In this document: piece by piece, positions 26,745 through 36,690 of the stretch | How positions within the stretch are numbered: the first letter of the stretch is position 1 | Layout: each line of letters begins with the position of its first letter | Position numbers and translations under genes: made by a program | The notes under the pieces: model-generated | Seen by the model: only the letters and a program-made list of their open reading frames with translations | Database searches by the model: none | What the model was told of the DNA's origin: nothing | Assembly: GCF_918378365.1 (NCBI RefSeq) | Contig: NZ_OU912926.1 | Coordinates: 2,976,001 to 3,040,000 of the forward strand | Direction of reading: 5' to 3' | Origin: Candidatus Nitrotoga arctica | Lineage (GTDB): Bacteria; Pseudomonadota; Gammaproteobacteria; Burkholderiales; Gallionellaceae | DNA length: 64,000 nucleotides

Positions 26745-29573
26745 ATGGACAGCATTAAAATACGTGGCGCACGCACGCACAACCTGAAAAACATCAGCCT
26801 CGATTTGCCGCGCAATCAACTTGTGGTCATCACCGGATTGTCGGGTTCCGGCAAGTCTTCCCTCGCCTTTGACACGTTGTATGCCGAGGGGCAACGACGC
26901 TATGTCGAATCGCTTTCCGCTTACGCACGCCAGTTTTTGCAACTAATGGCAAAACCGGATGTGGACTTGATAGAGGGCTTGTCACCTGCCATCGCTATTG
27001 AGCAAAAAGCCACGTCGCATAACCCGCGTTCCACTGTTGGCACGGTAACGGAAATTCACGATTACCTGCGCCTACTGTTTGCACGCGCGGGCGATCCCTA
27101 TTGCCCGCAGCATGATCTGATATTACAGGCCCAAAGCGTTGGGCAGATGGTGGACCATGTGCTGCAACTGCCGCAAGACACGCGCATTATGATTCTTTCT
27201 CCATTGGTCATTGAGCGCAAAGGCGAACAAGTTGATTTGTTTAATGAGCTACGTGCACAAGGTTTCATGCGACTGCGCGTAAACGGCACGGTGTATGAGA
27301 TAGATAAGCTGCCCGCGCTGGCAAAGAACAAGAAACACACTGTTGAGATTGTGGTAGATCGGCTGAAAGCCAGCCCAGACAACCAGCAGCGCCTGGCAGA
27401 ATCATTCGAGACCGCATTGCGCCATGCCGAGGGGCGCGCATTGGCAGTGGAAATGGACAGCGGCGAAGAACATATATTTTCTGCCAAATTTGCCTGCCCA
27501 ATCTGCAACTATTCGTTGCCAGAACTAGAACCACGCTTATTTTCGTTCAACAATCCAATGGGAGCCTGCCCAAAATGCGATGGGTTAGGCAGCATCAGCT
27601 TCTTCGATCCAAAACGGATTGTCGCTTTTCCACAATTATCGTTAAGTTCTGGGGCAATTAAAGGATGGGATCGGCGCAACCAGTTTTATTACCAGATGCT
27701 GGACAGCTTGGCCAAGTATTACGATTTTGATCTGGAACGTCCGTTCGAAAGCCTGCCAGAAAAAACACAACAGATTATTTTGTACGGTAGCGGCAAGGAA
27801 GAAATCCCATTCAGCTATCTCAACGAGCGCGGCAAACCCACACTACGCGAGCATACATTCGAAGGCATTATCAATAATCTGGAGCGGCGTTACAAGGAAA
27901 CCACATCACCTACCGTGCGCGAGGAGCTGGCGAAACATCTCAACACCTGCATCTGCCCTGAATGCAAAGGTACGCGCCTGCGCCTGGAAGCCCGCAATGT
28001 GCGCATCGCAGGCCATGCCATTTACGAACTAAGTGCATTACCCTTGAAGCAGGCGCTCACTTTCTTCCAACAGGTGAAGCTACCAGGTCACAAGCAGGCC
28101 ATCGCGGAAAGAATCGTGCATGAAATCGCCAGCCGCCTGACCTTCCTCAACAACGTCGGCCTGGAATATCTATCGCTAGATCGTTCGGCAGAGACCTTAT
28201 CAGGTGGTGAATCACAACGCATCCGCCTAGCCTCGCAAATTGGCTCCGGTCTGACCGGTGTGATGTATGTATTAGACGAACCTTCCATCGGCCTGCATCA
28301 GCGTGACAATGATCGTTTGCTGGGCACGCTGAAACGCCTGCGCGACATGGGCAACAGTGTAATCGTGGTAGAACATGACGCGGATGCTATCCAGGCTGCC
28401 GACCACGTGGTGGACATGGGTCCAGGCGCGGGCGAGCACGGGGGCATGATCGTCGCGCAAGGCACGCCGCAAGAAGTGTGCGCCAACAAGCAATCGCTGA
28501 CAGGTGATTACCTTTCCGGGCGGCGTAACATTGAAACACCCAAAAACTATCTCTCACCCGATCCGGAACGCATGCTGCAAATTCAAGGCGCATGCGGCAA
28601 CAACCTGAAGCAGGTTACGCTTAATTTGCCTGTTGGCCTGCTGGTATGCGTAACAGGCGTGTCCGGTTCCGGCAAGTCAACCCTCATCAATGACACGCTG
28701 TATCACGCCGTCGCGCAACACTTGTATGGAAGCAACACCGAACCAGCACCATATGTCAAAATCGACGGGCTGGAATTTTTTGACAAGGTCATTAACGTTG
28801 ACCAGTCGCCCATTGGACGCACCCCTCGATCCAACCCCGCCACCTACACCGGCCTGTTCACGCCCATCCGCGAACTATTCGCCGGAGTGCCGCAATCGCG
28901 CGAGCGCGGCTATGGCCCGGGGCGCTTCTCGTTCAACGTAAAAGGCGGACGTTGCGAATCATGCCAGGGCGATGGCGTGATCAAGGTCGAAATGCATTTC
29001 TTGCCTGACCTCTATGTGCCATGCGACGTATGCCATAGCATGCGCTACAACCGCGAAACGCTCGAGGTACAATACAAGGGTCGAAACATCCACCAGATTT
29101 TGAAGATGACAGTGGAACATGCGCATGAGTTTTTCAAGCCGGTACCAATCATCGCACGCAAACTACAAACTATGCTCGACGTGGGGCTAGGCTACATTAC
29201 ATTGGGGCAAAGCGCCACGACGCTATCCGGCGGTGAAGCACAACGTATCAAATTATCGCTTGAACTTTCCAAGCGCGACACCGGACGGACGCTGTATATC
29301 TTAGACGAGCCCACAACCGGCCTGCATTTTCATGATATCGCTTTGCTTCTGAAAGTTATTCAGAAACTGCGTGACCAAGGAAACACCGTAGTAGTAATCG
29401 AACATAACCTCGACGTAATAAAAACCGCCGACTGGATCATAGACCTTGGACCTGAAGGCGGAGATGGCGGGGGGGATATCATCGCACAAGGTTCGCCAAA
29501 TGACATTGCCGCCAATCCGCAAAGCGTTACTGGCACTTACCTGAAACAGATGTTGAAAATAACCAGACAATAG
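26745..29573 (+). CDS. uvrA: Excinuclease ABC subunit UvrA
   Basis: The product is 942 aa, the damage-sensing ATPase of nucleotide excision repair. It has two ABC modules: Walker [10 protein letters not shown] (about 31-39) and GVSGSGKST (about 639-647), with signatures [14 protein letters not shown] and [14 protein letters not shown]. Zinc modules are CPIC...CPKC (about 249-280) and CESC...CDVC. The insertion domain (about 280-400) binds UvrB. Length equals the family norm. It starts 67 bases from the divergent yajR gene; no clear LexA box was found in between. Confidence 0.98.
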   Translation: MDSIKIRGARTHNLKNISLDLPRNQLVVITGLSGSGKSSLAFDTLYAEGQRRYVESLSAYARQFLQLMAKPDVDLIEGLSPAIAIEQKATSHNPRSTVGTVTEIHDYLRLLFARAGDPYCPQHDLILQAQSVGQMVDHVLQLPQDTRIMILSPLVIERKGEQVDLFNELRAQGFMRLRVNGTVYEIDKLPALAKNKKHTVEIVVDRLKASPDNQQRLAESFETALRHAEGRALAVEMDSGEEHIFSAKFACPICNYSLPELEPRLFSFNNPMGACPKCDGLGSISFFDPKRIVAFPQLSLSSGAIKGWDRRNQFYYQMLDSLAKYYDFDLERPFESLPEKTQQIILYGSGKEEIPFSYLNERGKPTLREHTFEGIINNLERRYKETTSPTVREELAKHLNTCICPECKGTRLRLEARNVRIAGHAIYELSALPLKQALTFFQQVKLPGHKQAIAERIVHEIASRLTFLNNVGLEYLSLDRSAETLSGGESQRIRLASQIGSGLTGVMYVLDEPSIGLHQRDNDRLLGTLKRLRDMGNSVIVVEHDADAIQAADHVVDMGPGAGEHGGMIVAQGTPQEVCANKQSLTGDYLSGRRNIETPKNYLSPDPERMLQIQGACGNNLKQVTLNLPVGLLVCVTGVSGSGKSTLINDTLYHAVAQHLYGSNTEPAPYVKIDGLEFFDKVINVDQSPIGRTPRSNPATYTGLFTPIRELFAGVPQSRERGYGPGRFSFNVKGGRCESCQGDGVIKVEMHFLPDLYVPCDVCHSMRYNRETLEVQYKGRNIHQILKMTVEHAHEFFKPVPIIARKLQTMLDVGLGYITLGQSATTLSGGEAQRIKLSLELSKRDTGRTLYILDEPTTGLHFHDIALLLKVIQKLRDQGNTVVVIEHNLDVIKTADWIIDLGPEGGDGGGDIIAQGSPNDIAANPQSVTGTYLKQMLKITRQ

Positions 29574-29920
29574 GAGATTAGTTCCATCAATCACTCGTCC
29601 CCTGATTCATTCTTCATTACGTCAAATCACACTCCATCCGCAGTACATTACATCCACAAAACCACATGATCTCCGGCATTAGCCAGGGATCTATTGCTAC
29701 AGCGTATCAAAGGTAAAGACAACATATCGCGATCAAATTTTAAGCTCTAAACAAGAAGAATAGAAAGCCATTAAATCGTAGTACAAAAGTATCAATTTTT
29801 TTTGCAATACTCACCAATATTATGTTACCCTGACCCAGCTGTTAGAAGTTTCTAAGAGCCCCCGCGGACGGTACGAGTGGGTTTATCTTTTTTATTTATT
29901 TACTTAGAGGAGTAATAATT
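29574..29920. other. Intergenic region between uvrA and the exported 316-aa protein
   Basis: No gene is supported. From 29750 on the sequence is AT-rich and should contain the promoter for the gene at 29921. GAGCCCCCGCGG...GTGGGTTT near 29857-29885 gives only a weak stem. An AGAGGAG ribosome-binding site stands at 29906-29912. Confidence 0.4.
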
Positions 29921-30871
29921 ATGCGCAGAGTTAACTCACTGGCACTACTGCTTGCTATTAGTTCCCCGGCTGCCATGGCATATGACGGCCCACATGCTCA
30001 ATACAATTTTCTCCCCCCGGCCGGCTCGTTTGCACCCGATCCCCAAGCCGGCAGTCTGCATCCAGAAAGGCAAGTCGCCATACCGGGCAACTATCCTCCC
30101 GGCGGCGGTGAAGCAGCCCCTAAATACCAATATGAAACCCAAGGTCAATATAACATCGGGAAACATCATTTAGAGCAATGGCAAAAAGAAGAAGGCGGTG
30201 CCGGTCAAGCCAGTTATCATGGTAAACAACCCACCAAATATACCCCAGACTTTAAAACCGCTGTTCCATATGTAGATGGCAAACCCCTTTACGATACAGA
30301 CTTTAACGAATCCTGGGCGGGGGACAGAGCGAATGGTACTGGAGGCTGTATTGCCAGTGGAGCTCCGTATTGCGTATCTCCGATAGAAACGGGTCTAGGT
30401 TATCATTCTGAAGAAACCAATGCGAGCAAAACTTATACTCAAATTCACGGCGTCAATAATGGTGATCCAAGAGGAACGGGTTCAGTTGTAACAATGAATG
30501 CAGTCGTAGAAAATACTGATTCCAAAGCAGGTACAAAACCGGCAAAGATCAGGCTTCAATACGCAATAGTACCCGGCGGGAACTTTGTAGATACTACTCG
30601 TCAACCTCAAAATGCCGGTTACACAAAGTTAGCTCCTGAAGGTACATACCGTTATCAATCGCCAACCATTCTATACAATGATGAGCATGGGCATCTGTTT
30701 ATAGATGGCAAGCATTTTTCCGGGATACATTTGTTAAACGGTAGCTATGGCTACACGATTGGTCTGGATCTGCTCGCACCAGGAAAACACGACATCTGTA
30801 TCAAGATAGTAGATGAGTTTCATGAAGTGGTCGATATGGGAACGCAAGCTTGCGTTGCAGTTACAGTTTAA
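29921..30871 (+). CDS. Exported protein of unknown function with C-terminal Ig-like module
   Basis: The product is 316 aa. A signal peptide (MRRVNSLALLLAISSPAAMA, cleavage near residue 20) precedes a Pro/Gly/Tyr-rich region and a central domain with two Cys pairs (GGCIASGAPYC). The last 60 residues (GHLFIDGKHF, then LLAPGKHDICIKIVDEFHEV, then GTQACVAVTV) match the C-terminus of the small exported protein at 32583, suggesting a shared beta-sandwich module like those of DUF4399 or CopC-type periplasmic proteins. AGAGGAG precedes the ATG by eight bases. No function is known; periplasmic location is likely. Confidence 0.8.
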   Translation: MRRVNSLALLLAISSPAAMAYDGPHAQYNFLPPAGSFAPDPQAGSLHPERQVAIPGNYPPGGGEAAPKYQYETQGQYNIGKHHLEQWQKEEGGAGQASYHGKQPTKYTPDFKTAVPYVDGKPLYDTDFNESWAGDRANGTGGCIASGAPYCVSPIETGLGYHSEETNASKTYTQIHGVNNGDPRGTGSVVTMNAVVENTDSKAGTKPAKIRLQYAIVPGGNFVDTTRQPQNAGYTKLAPEGTYRYQSPTILYNDEHGHLFIDGKHFSGIHLLNGSYGYTIGLDLLAPGKHDICIKIVDEFHEVVDMGTQACVAVTV

Positions 30872-30943
30872 AGCGAATTTATTGTATTTGTAAAATACTT
30901 GAACTATGCCGTCCGTATAGTGCATGTATTTTCTGTAAAACTT

Positions 30944-30971
30944 GGGTACCGTCGCTTAATGAACGGTACCC
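30944..30971 (+). terminator. Hairpin after the exported-protein gene
   Basis: GGGTACCGT (30944-30952) and ACGGTACCC (30963-30971) form a perfect 9-bp stem with a 10-base loop. Only short T's follow, so it may be a weak terminator or an mRNA stabiliser. Confidence 0.45.
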
Positions 30972-31027
30972 ACTTTATACAAAAATACTAGCTTAAATTA
31001 ATTGCGAAACAGCTTTTTATCAAGCAT

Positions 31028-31079
31028 ATTTGGAATAATAAAAAAGCCAGCTTAAGCTGGCTTTTTTATTATTCCAAAT
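31028..31079. terminator. 52-bp perfect palindrome, bidirectional terminator
   Basis: Twenty-six bases on each side are exactly complementary, centred on CTTAAG at 31051-31056, with the core AAAAAAGCCAGC-TTAA-GCTGGCTTTTTT. The GC core plus T6 on both strands is a classic two-way intrinsic terminator. The outer 14-bp arms (ATTTGGAATAATAA-like) go far beyond what termination needs. It lies 70 bases left of the IS1595 insertion. Confidence 0.8.
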
Positions 31080-31138
31080 TATTACATCTTCACTCACCAA
31101 TAAAATTGGCTAATATTAGCATTGATCCTTTTTCCACC

Positions 31139-32108
31139 TTAAACTCTCACCTGATTAGCCACAATGTTCAGCCGCGCGAATGAGGCGCACAGGATAGGGC
31201 GAAGTGACGGATGATGCCGAAGCAGTCTGACCAGAATGACAGACAGGTCGAAGCGGCGGTTGAATCGATATTGAAACTCGGCGAGATAACGATGGGCGTA
31301 CTTGGAGAAATCGAACGCATGGTAGGTTCCAGAGAACATCGTCTTCAGATTGCCTAAGAGGGTATTGACCGCGCGAAATTGCTCCAGCTTTACGCAGGCA
31401 GTACTGCCGCCGGTGACGGTGCGCTCGTGAGTGGCTCCAGATTCTGTGACGGCTCGGAAGCACCCCAATCCATCGGAAATGACATTAACCGACGCGCACA
31501 GCGATTTCTTCGCCCACTGGGCAATCGCGTCTTTGGTAAATTTCAGCCTGGTCAGGCAAACGAACAGCGGATGGCCAGTTTCAGTGGTCTGCACCGCAGC
31601 GATGAAGGGCACCTTGTTCTCCGAGCCCCGGCCGCTCTTGCCGCCGGGCAACTCCCCACCCAGATAAGCGTCGTCGATCTCAACGCGACCGTCGAGCTGG
31701 CGCGATTCTTCCCGCACCGTCATGACTTGCATCAGCTTGTGTTTCAACAGCCAGGCGGTCTTGTAGCGCACCCCCAAATGACGTTTGAGTTCCAGCGCCG
31801 ATATGCTGTTCTTCGATTGACTCAACAGATGCATACCCAAAAACCAGTGGGTCAGGGGCAGCTTCGTGGCGTGGAAAATCGTCCCGCAGATTGCAGTGGT
31901 CTGTTCCCGGCACATCGAACACTGCCAGTAATGCAGTCCCTTGCGCTCGAAGGTGCTATGGTGCGTACCGCCCGCACTTCGGACAAACAAACCCGGCAGG
32001 CCAGCGCGAAGCAACCAATGCTGCGTAGCATTTATCCTCCGTTCCGTAATTTTCCATGAATCCAGTCATCGACAGACCTTTTTGAAACTGAATCTTGTTG
32101 ATCCCCAT
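31139..32108 (-). pseudogene. IS1595-family transposase, frameshifted
   Basis: From ATG 32108 the N-terminus reads MGINKIQFQKGLSMTGFMEN and ends in WPAGFVCPKCG, the first half of a zinc ribbon. At about 31985 an extra G (GCGGGCGG for GCGGCGG) shifts the frame. The rest, in the other frame, has the second zinc half (HYWQCSMCREQTTA) and the DDE domain: VEIDDAYLGGELPGGKSGRG, VISDGLGCF, and HRYLAEFQYRFNRRFD. The stop codon lies just outside the IS end, in the target duplication. The protein is unlikely to be made intact. Confidence 0.88.
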
Positions 32109-32194
32109 CGCGCATCTCCTCTTGTCGGTATGCGCTTATTATCCGCCTCTACAGGCTCACCACATGAGCCTGTAGAGTTTCGTGGCTAATCAGG
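31150..32194 (-). mobile_element. IS1595-family (ISXO2-like) insertion sequence, 1045 bp
   Basis: The element is bounded by 13-bp perfect inverted repeats CCTGATTAGCCAC (31150-31162) and GTGGCTAATCAGG (32182-32194). It is flanked by the 8-bp direct repeat AACTCTCA at 31142-31149 and 32195-32202, the target-site duplication length of this family. The intact duplication means the copy transposed here and has not rearranged since. One transposase gene, now frameshifted, fills it. Confidence 0.92.
32147..32177. repeat. 13-bp-arm hairpin inside the IS1595 element
   Basis: CTCTACAGGCTCA and TGAGCCTGTAGAG pair perfectly around a CCACA loop. It sits between the right terminal repeat and the transposase start. 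In mRNA read in from outside the element it could hide the transposase start region, a known safeguard in other IS families; this role is inference. Confidence 0.6.
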
Positions 32195-32202
32195 AACTCT
32201 CA

Positions 32203-32582
32203 TGAAATCGTCGATTGCCCACACTAACCTTTAGAATAATCTAAACTTGATTCCAACACGCTTATACAACCCGTAAATTTTATATCACTCACTGGTGAGC
32301 TACTTATATTTTTAATATGCGCTCCTCTTATCTCACCCTTTAAGAAGGTCCAATATAAAGACAGCTCGCCACTCTAAATTCACTTATACAAACTGTACTT
32401 TACAATAAAGTTCACTAAATGCAGAAAAAAATAATCGTCATTTTTCCAAGCGTAAATAAGCAAATCATCCTTTCAGCCTATCCGTTTAACATGTTATATT
32501 GATGAAGTTGCTAAAAGCAGATAACATCACCCCGAGTAATATAAATAATGTTTTTTATCTATACATTTCAAGGAGAAAAACT
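32203..32582. other. Intergenic region before the small exported protein
   Basis: This is AT-rich with no gene. A good ribosome-binding site AAGGAG lies six bases before the ATG at 32583. A promoter is expected in 32400-32550 but cannot be placed with confidence. Confidence 0.4.
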
Positions 32583-32924
32583 ATGCGCATACTTAAACCA
32601 CTAATAATATCGTTTTTTTTGGGTAGCTACGTTCCAGTCGTTGTAGCAGCTGATGCTTCAGTAACGATTTCATCACCCATTGATGGAGCAAAAATAAGTA
32701 AAAAATCGAAAATCGAAGTTTCCTACGAGGTAGCACCCGGTCCGAATGGCGATCATGTACATTTATACTTGGATGACAAGGAAGCGGTGGTAATACGCAA
32801 ACTAAAAAGTACCTACACAGTAGAACCGCTGGATCCGGGAAAACACACCATATGCATCAAAATAGTTAACAAGGGGCATACTCCCATTGGAAGCCAAGCA
32901 TGCACCAACATTAACGTAATCTAA
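32583..32924 (+). CDS. Small exported protein, Ig-like module related to the 316-aa protein
   Basis: The product is 113 aa with a signal peptide (MRILKPLIISFFLGSYVPVV, cleavage after VVAA near 25). The mature part begins ASVTISSPIDGAKISKKSKI, followed by PGPNGDHVHLYLDDKEAVVI and LDPGKHTICIKIVNKGHTPI, ending GSQACTNINVI. The G-D-H-V-H-L-Y element resembles DUF4399-type periplasmic domains, whose His residues may bind metal. Two Cys near the C-terminus can form a disulfide. The last 40 residues align with the C-terminus of the protein at 29921. It precedes a membrane protein by four bases, so both may act together. Confidence 0.8.
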   Translation: MRILKPLIISFFLGSYVPVVVAADASVTISSPIDGAKISKKSKIEVSYEVAPGPNGDHVHLYLDDKEAVVIRKLKSTYTVEPLDPGKHTICIKIVNKGHTPIGSQACTNINVI

Positions 32925-32928
32925 CAGC

Positions 32929-33339
32929 ATGATCGTTATGGAAAACCTGAACTACGCCGTAGTACAGGTGGTGCATAATTTCGGTGCCGTTGCTGTTATG
33001 GGCGGCGCCGCATTTGCATTATATCCAGGAACAACTGCTCTACACCGCAAACTTGCTTGGCTAGTTGGATTCGGATGGATAACTCAAGCAATGAGCGGCA
33101 TGAGCTTTGCTGCAGTCAGCTATCATTACTACGACAAACTTCCAGACATCCATGGCATTGCTATGGCTGCGTTGCTTATTAAAATGTTATGTGCAGTCTC
33201 CGGGGTGAGCATCGTCATAATTTACCTACGCTATTCTACTACTCTGACCATAGAGCGTCGACATTTCGCATGGCAACTGCTCGCAATGCTTGGTCTAACA
33301 GCATTGACCGCAGCGGCCTTTTTACGCTGGTTTTCTTAA
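32929..33339 (+). CDS. Four-helix membrane protein of unknown function
   Basis: The product is 136 aa with four predicted membrane helices (about 12-32, 41-62, 75-96 and 107-131). His residues sit at helix ends (VVHNFGAVAVMGG, SYHYYDKLPDIHG, RRHFAWQ), which recalls small heme or copper membrane proteins such as CopD-like ones, but no family is recognised with certainty. It follows the small exported protein by four bases and is probably its partner. An internal ATG at 32938 is an equally possible start. Confidence 0.7.
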   Translation: MIVMENLNYAVVQVVHNFGAVAVMGGAAFALYPGTTALHRKLAWLVGFGWITQAMSGMSFAAVSYHYYDKLPDIHGIAMAALLIKMLCAVSGVSIVIIYLRYSTTLTIERRHFAWQLLAMLGLTALTAAAFLRWFS

Positions 33340-33616
33340 CCCATCTTTAACACCCTACCTATGAGAAACTCAAGTCATACATTGAGTAAACAATATATCA
33401 AGCCCAACATTACGTTCGGCAACTCGATAGGTAAGCCGAAGAAACCTTGATAATGAAGCAGCACGGCATTTGCAAGGCACGCGTTCGATGTTTCTTCAAA
33501 ACCATTTTTAACCGATCAAAAAGACTCCTTGAACTCCTTAGAATATACCTCTTAAAACTCAAACCTCGATTGAATATACTTCCAAGAAGTATATTCATGG
33601 CTAATATTTTATGAAT
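33340..33616. other. Intergenic region with a 27-bp hairpin
   Basis: No gene is supported. TGAATATACTTC and GAAGTATATTCA (33571-33597) pair perfectly around CAA. A third GTATATTC-like copy lies at about 33540. The hairpin stands 20 bases before the terminator of the ribosomal protein operon. Role unknown: operator, RNA hairpin or end of the plus-strand operon. Confidence 0.4.
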
Positions 33617-33640
33617 AAAAAAAAGCCGGACAGGTCCGGC
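33617..33640 (-). terminator. Terminator of the alpha (rplQ) operon
   Basis: GCCGGA-CAGG-TCCGGC (33625-33640) gives a compact GC stem, followed on the minus strand by eight T's. It lies 23 bases past the rplQ stop codon. Confidence 0.88.
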
Positions 33641-33662
33641 GATACATCCTTATTTATTCGTA

Positions 33663-34055
33663 TTATTTTGTTTCAGCTTCAACCGGTTGAGTTACCGACG
33701 GCCGATCTAGCAACTCTATCAGCGCCATTGGTGCATTGTCTCCTTTACGAAAACCAAATTTCAGGATACGTGAATAACCTCCATTTCGAGTTGCATAACG
33801 TGGACCAAGCTCATCGAACAGCTTAGTAACCATTTCACGGTCGCGCAACCGCGCAAATGCCAAGCGGCGGTTAGCCAAACTAGGATTCTTACCCAAAGTC
33901 AAGATCGGCTCAGCTACACGACGTAGTTCCTTTGCCTTAGGCAGCGTAGTTTTTATAACTTCATGACGCAGCAAAGAAGCTATCATATTGCGCAGCATTG
34001 CCAAACGATGACTGCTGGTACGATTAAGTTTTCTTAGTCCTAAACGGTGACGCAT
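33663..34055 (-). CDS. rplQ: 50S ribosomal protein L17
   Basis: The product is 130 aa. L17 lies near the peptide exit tunnel. The start [20 protein letters not shown] and [20 protein letters not shown] are diagnostic. It is the last gene of the alpha operon, 12 bases after rpoA, and ends before the strong terminator at 33617. Confidence 0.98.
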   Translation of the reverse strand: MRHRLGLRKLNRTSSHRLAMLRNMIASLLRHEVIKTTLPKAKELRRVAEPILTLGKNPSLANRRLAFARLRDREMVTKLFDELGPRYATRNGGYSRILKFGFRKGDNAPMALIELLDRPSVTQPVEAETK

Positions 34056-34067
34056 AATTATCCTTTC

Positions 34068-35039
34068 TTACTTCTCAATAGTCACTGGCCAATTTTCCAA
34101 TTTCATTCCCAATGATAGACCATGCTCAGCCAGCACCTGCTTGATTTCATTCAAAGATTTACGGCCCAAGTTAGGGGTACGTAGCAAATCATTTTCAGTG
34201 TTCTGAATTAAATCTCCGACATAATGAATGCTTTGTGCCTTAAGACAATTGGATGAACGTGGAGTCAGCTCCAAATCGTCTACTGGACGCAACAGCATAG
34301 GGTCAACCTTAGGGGTTTGTGGCTTTTCCACAGGCGCTGGCGTGCCTTCCAATGCAGCAAATACTGAAAACTGTTCAACTAATATACGGGCCGCATAACG
34401 AATGGCTTCTTCAGGGTCAATAGCACCATTAGTTTCAATTTCCATTATCAGTTTGTCTAAATCGGTGCGCTGTTCCACACGAGCACTTTCAACCGCATAG
34501 CTAACCCGGCTCACCGGGCTAAAAGAGGCATCAAGAGCGATATGTCCAACTGCACGACTTTCAAGCGGAGACTGACGAGCAATGGCTGATACATAGCCGC
34601 GACCTTGCTCGACCTTAATTTCCATATCTAACTTACCGCCCGCAGTCAGATGGGCAATGACGTGAGAAGGATTAATCACCTCAGTGTCAGCATCGACGAT
34701 GATATCACCTGCCGTCACCACACCTACACCTTCTTTCTTCAGAGTCAGCATCACTACATTAGCATTATGGAGCTTAAGCACTACGCCCTTTAAGTTAAGC
34801 AAGATTTCAACTACATCTTCCTGCACGCCATCAATAGAAGAGTATTCATGTAGCACACTGGCAATTTTGACCTCGGTAGGAGCATAGCCGGGCATGGAAG
34901 ACAACAATATGCGGCGCAAGGCATTACCAAGTGTATGCCCATAACCACGTTCAAAAGGCTCCATCACAATTTTAGCCTGCATGCTGGAAATTCTTTGCAC
35001 TTCGATAATGCGGGGTTTCAGAAAATCATTGTTATGCAT
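34068..35039 (-). CDS. rpoA: RNA polymerase alpha subunit
   Basis: The product is 323 aa. The N-terminal domain (1 to about 235, with [20 protein letters not shown]) dimerises and nucleates the enzyme. A Pro-rich linker leads to the C-terminal domain (about 250-323), where [12 protein letters not shown] includes the Arg that contacts UP elements, and [18 protein letters not shown] follows. It is embedded between rpsD and rplQ, the usual alpha operon order. Confidence 0.98.
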   Translation of the reverse strand: MHNNDFLKPRIIEVQRISSMQAKIVMEPFERGYGHTLGNALRRILLSSMPGYAPTEVKIASVLHEYSSIDGVQEDVVEILLNLKGVVLKLHNANVVMLTLKKEGVGVVTAGDIIVDADTEVINPSHVIAHLTAGGKLDMEIKVEQGRGYVSAIARQSPLESRAVGHIALDASFSPVSRVSYAVESARVEQRTDLDKLIMEIETNGAIDPEEAIRYAARILVEQFSVFAALEGTPAPVEKPQTPKVDPMLLRPVDDLELTPRSSNCLKAQSIHYVGDLIQNTENDLLRTPNLGRKSLNEIKQVLAEHGLSLGMKLENWPVTIEK

Positions 35040-35056
35040 ATCCGACTCCGCATGAA

Positions 35057-35686
35057 TTACTTGGAATACAACTCGACAATAAGATGTTCGTTAATAGACG
35101 CAGGCAACTCAGAGCGTTGAGGCTTAGACTTATATGTGCCCTTCATAGCCTTAGAGTCAACCTCAACCCATTCCGGAAAACCGCGTTGCTCGGCTGCTTG
35201 CAATGCCGCCTTAACGCGCAACTGCATCTTAGCGTTGTCTGCTATCTCGACCACATCACCAGTACGAACCTGATAAGACGGTATATTGACACGTTTGCCA
35301 TTCACCAAGATACCATTGTGGCGGACTACTTGACGCGCCTCGGAACGAGATGCACCGAAACCCATGCGATAAGACACATTATCCAAGCGTGATTCCAGCA
35401 ACTGCAATAAATTTTCACCAGTAATGCCGCGCTGTATTTCTGCAGAGCGATAGGTCAAACGAAATTGATGCTCGAGCATGCCGTAAATACGACGAACTTT
35501 TTGCTTTTCACGCAACTGACCACCGTAATCAGACAAGCGAGAGTTTTTCTTTTGTCCGTGCTGACCAGGAGGATAAGCACGACGCTCAACCCCGCATTTG
35601 TCGGTAAAACATTTTTCGCCCTTCAGAAACAGCTTTTCGCCTTCGCGACGGCACTGACGGCACTTTGGATCCAGATTTCTAGCCAA
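35057..35686 (-). CDS. rpsD: 30S ribosomal protein S4
   Basis: The product is 209 aa. S4 is a primary 16S binding protein and, in many bacteria, the repressor of the alpha operon. The N-terminus keeps four zinc-type Cys (CRQC...CFTDKC, residues 9-31), so this is the zinc-binding form. The S4 RNA-binding domain is [14 protein letters not shown] with [14 protein letters not shown]. Confidence 0.98.
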   Translation of the reverse strand: MARNLDPKCRQCRREGEKLFLKGEKCFTDKCGVERRAYPPGQHGQKKNSRLSDYGGQLREKQKVRRIYGMLEHQFRLTYRSAEIQRGITGENLLQLLESRLDNVSYRMGFGASRSEARQVVRHNGILVNGKRVNIPSYQVRTGDVVEIADNAKMQLRVKAALQAAEQRGFPEWVEVDSKAMKGTYKSKPQRSELPASINEHLIVELYSK

Positions 35687-35701
35687 GGCTATCTCCTAAA
35701 T

Positions 35702-36091
35702 TTAGATACGACGCTTTTTTGGCGGACGGCAGCCATTGTGTGGAACTGGCGTAATGTCAGAAATGCTGGTAATTTTAAAACCTGCCGCATTCAAAGCACG
35801 CACTGCCGATTCACGACCAGGGCCGGGACCTTTTATGCGCACTTCAAGGTTCTTTACGCCACATTCCTGAGCTGCCTTACTGGCTGTCTCACCAGCAATT
35901 TGCGCTGCGAACGGCGTGCTTTTACGCGAGCCTTTAAAACCATTGCTGCCACTAGTAGACCAAGCCAAAGCATTACCCTGACGGTCAGTAATTGTCACAA
36001 TAGTATTGTTAAAGGAAGCGTGCACATGGGCAATGCCCTCAGCTACGTTCTTTTTGACTTTCTTGCGCACTCGCGTGTTTGTTTTAGCCAT
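35702..36091 (-). CDS. rpsK: 30S ribosomal protein S11
   Basis: The product is 129 aa. S11 forms part of the platform and the mRNA exit site. [20 protein letters not shown] and [15 protein letters not shown] are typical. The start is the ATG at 36091 with GAGAGGA six bases ahead; a TTG two codons upstream is unlikely. It follows rpsM by 18 bases. Confidence 0.98.
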   Translation of the reverse strand: MAKTNTRVRKKVKKNVAEGIAHVHASFNNTIVTITDRQGNALAWSTSGSNGFKGSRKSTPFAAQIAGETASKAAQECGVKNLEVRIKGPGPGRESAVRALNAAGFKITSISDITPVPHNGCRPPKKRRI

Positions 36092-36109
36092 GCTCAATCC
36101 TCTCGAAAA

Positions 36110-36475
36110 TTACTTCTTGGCGCCGGCAACAGACTTGCGCGGACCCTTGCGGGTGCGTGCATTAGTGCGCGTTCGTTGTCCCCGCACTGGCAAACCACGG
36201 CGATGGCGCAAGCCACGATAGCAACCCAAGTCCATCAATCTCTTTATATTCATCGAAATTTCTCGACGCAAATCACCTTCCACCGTAAACTTAGCGACCT
36301 CATCGCGCAACTTATCCATTTCCGCATCAGCGAGATCTTTTATTTTGGTGGATATGTTAACTCCGACAGTGGCGCATATTTTACGCGCCCGAGTGTTACC
36401 AACACCATAGATCGCGGTCAAAGCGATTACAGTGTGTTGATGATTTGGAATGTTTACCCCTGCAATACGAGCCAT
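36110..36475 (-). CDS. rpsM: 30S ribosomal protein S13
   Basis: The product is 121 aa. S13 binds the head of the 30S subunit and bridges to the 50[21 protein letters not shown] and the basic tail [19 protein letters not shown] are diagnostic. First gene of the alpha operon segment, 70 bases after rpmJ. Confidence 0.98.
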   Translation of the reverse strand: MARIAGVNIPNHQHTVIALTAIYGVGNTRARKICATVGVNISTKIKDLADAEMDKLRDEVAKFTVEGDLRREISMNIKRLMDLGCYRGLRHRRGLPVRGQRTRTNARTRKGPRKSVAGAKK

Positions 36476-36545
36476 GCAACTACCCTATCGTTTAAAAAAG
36501 GCATTAAAAATTACCATTTGAGAGAGAAGCTTGCCTCACCCTCAC

Positions 36546-36662
36546 TTAGCCCTGGCGTTGCTTGTGGCGTGCATCGCTACTACAGATCACGCGCACCACT
36601 CCTTTACGCCGTACTACTTTACAATTACGACAAACTTTTTTTACCGATGCTTGCACTTTCAT
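36546..36662 (-). CDS. rpmJ: 50S ribosomal protein L36
   Basis: The product is 38 aa, the smallest ribosomal protein, with a CCCH zinc knuckle: CRNC (11-14), Cys27 and His33, followed by KQRQG. The loop between the third and fourth ligands reads CSSDARH, one residue longer than the common CSDPRH or CTDPRH. It lies between infA and rpsM, its standard place. Confidence 0.95.
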   Translation of the reverse strand: MKVQASVKKVCRNCKVVRRKGVVRVICSSDARHKQRQG

Positions 36663-36690
36663 TTTTTCTCCTTAACACTACACACAACTA

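Noticed and set aside
33410-33598. 62-codon minus-strand ORF in the intergenic region beyond rplQ
   Set aside because: No ribosome-binding site, no motif, and it runs through the 27-bp hairpin.
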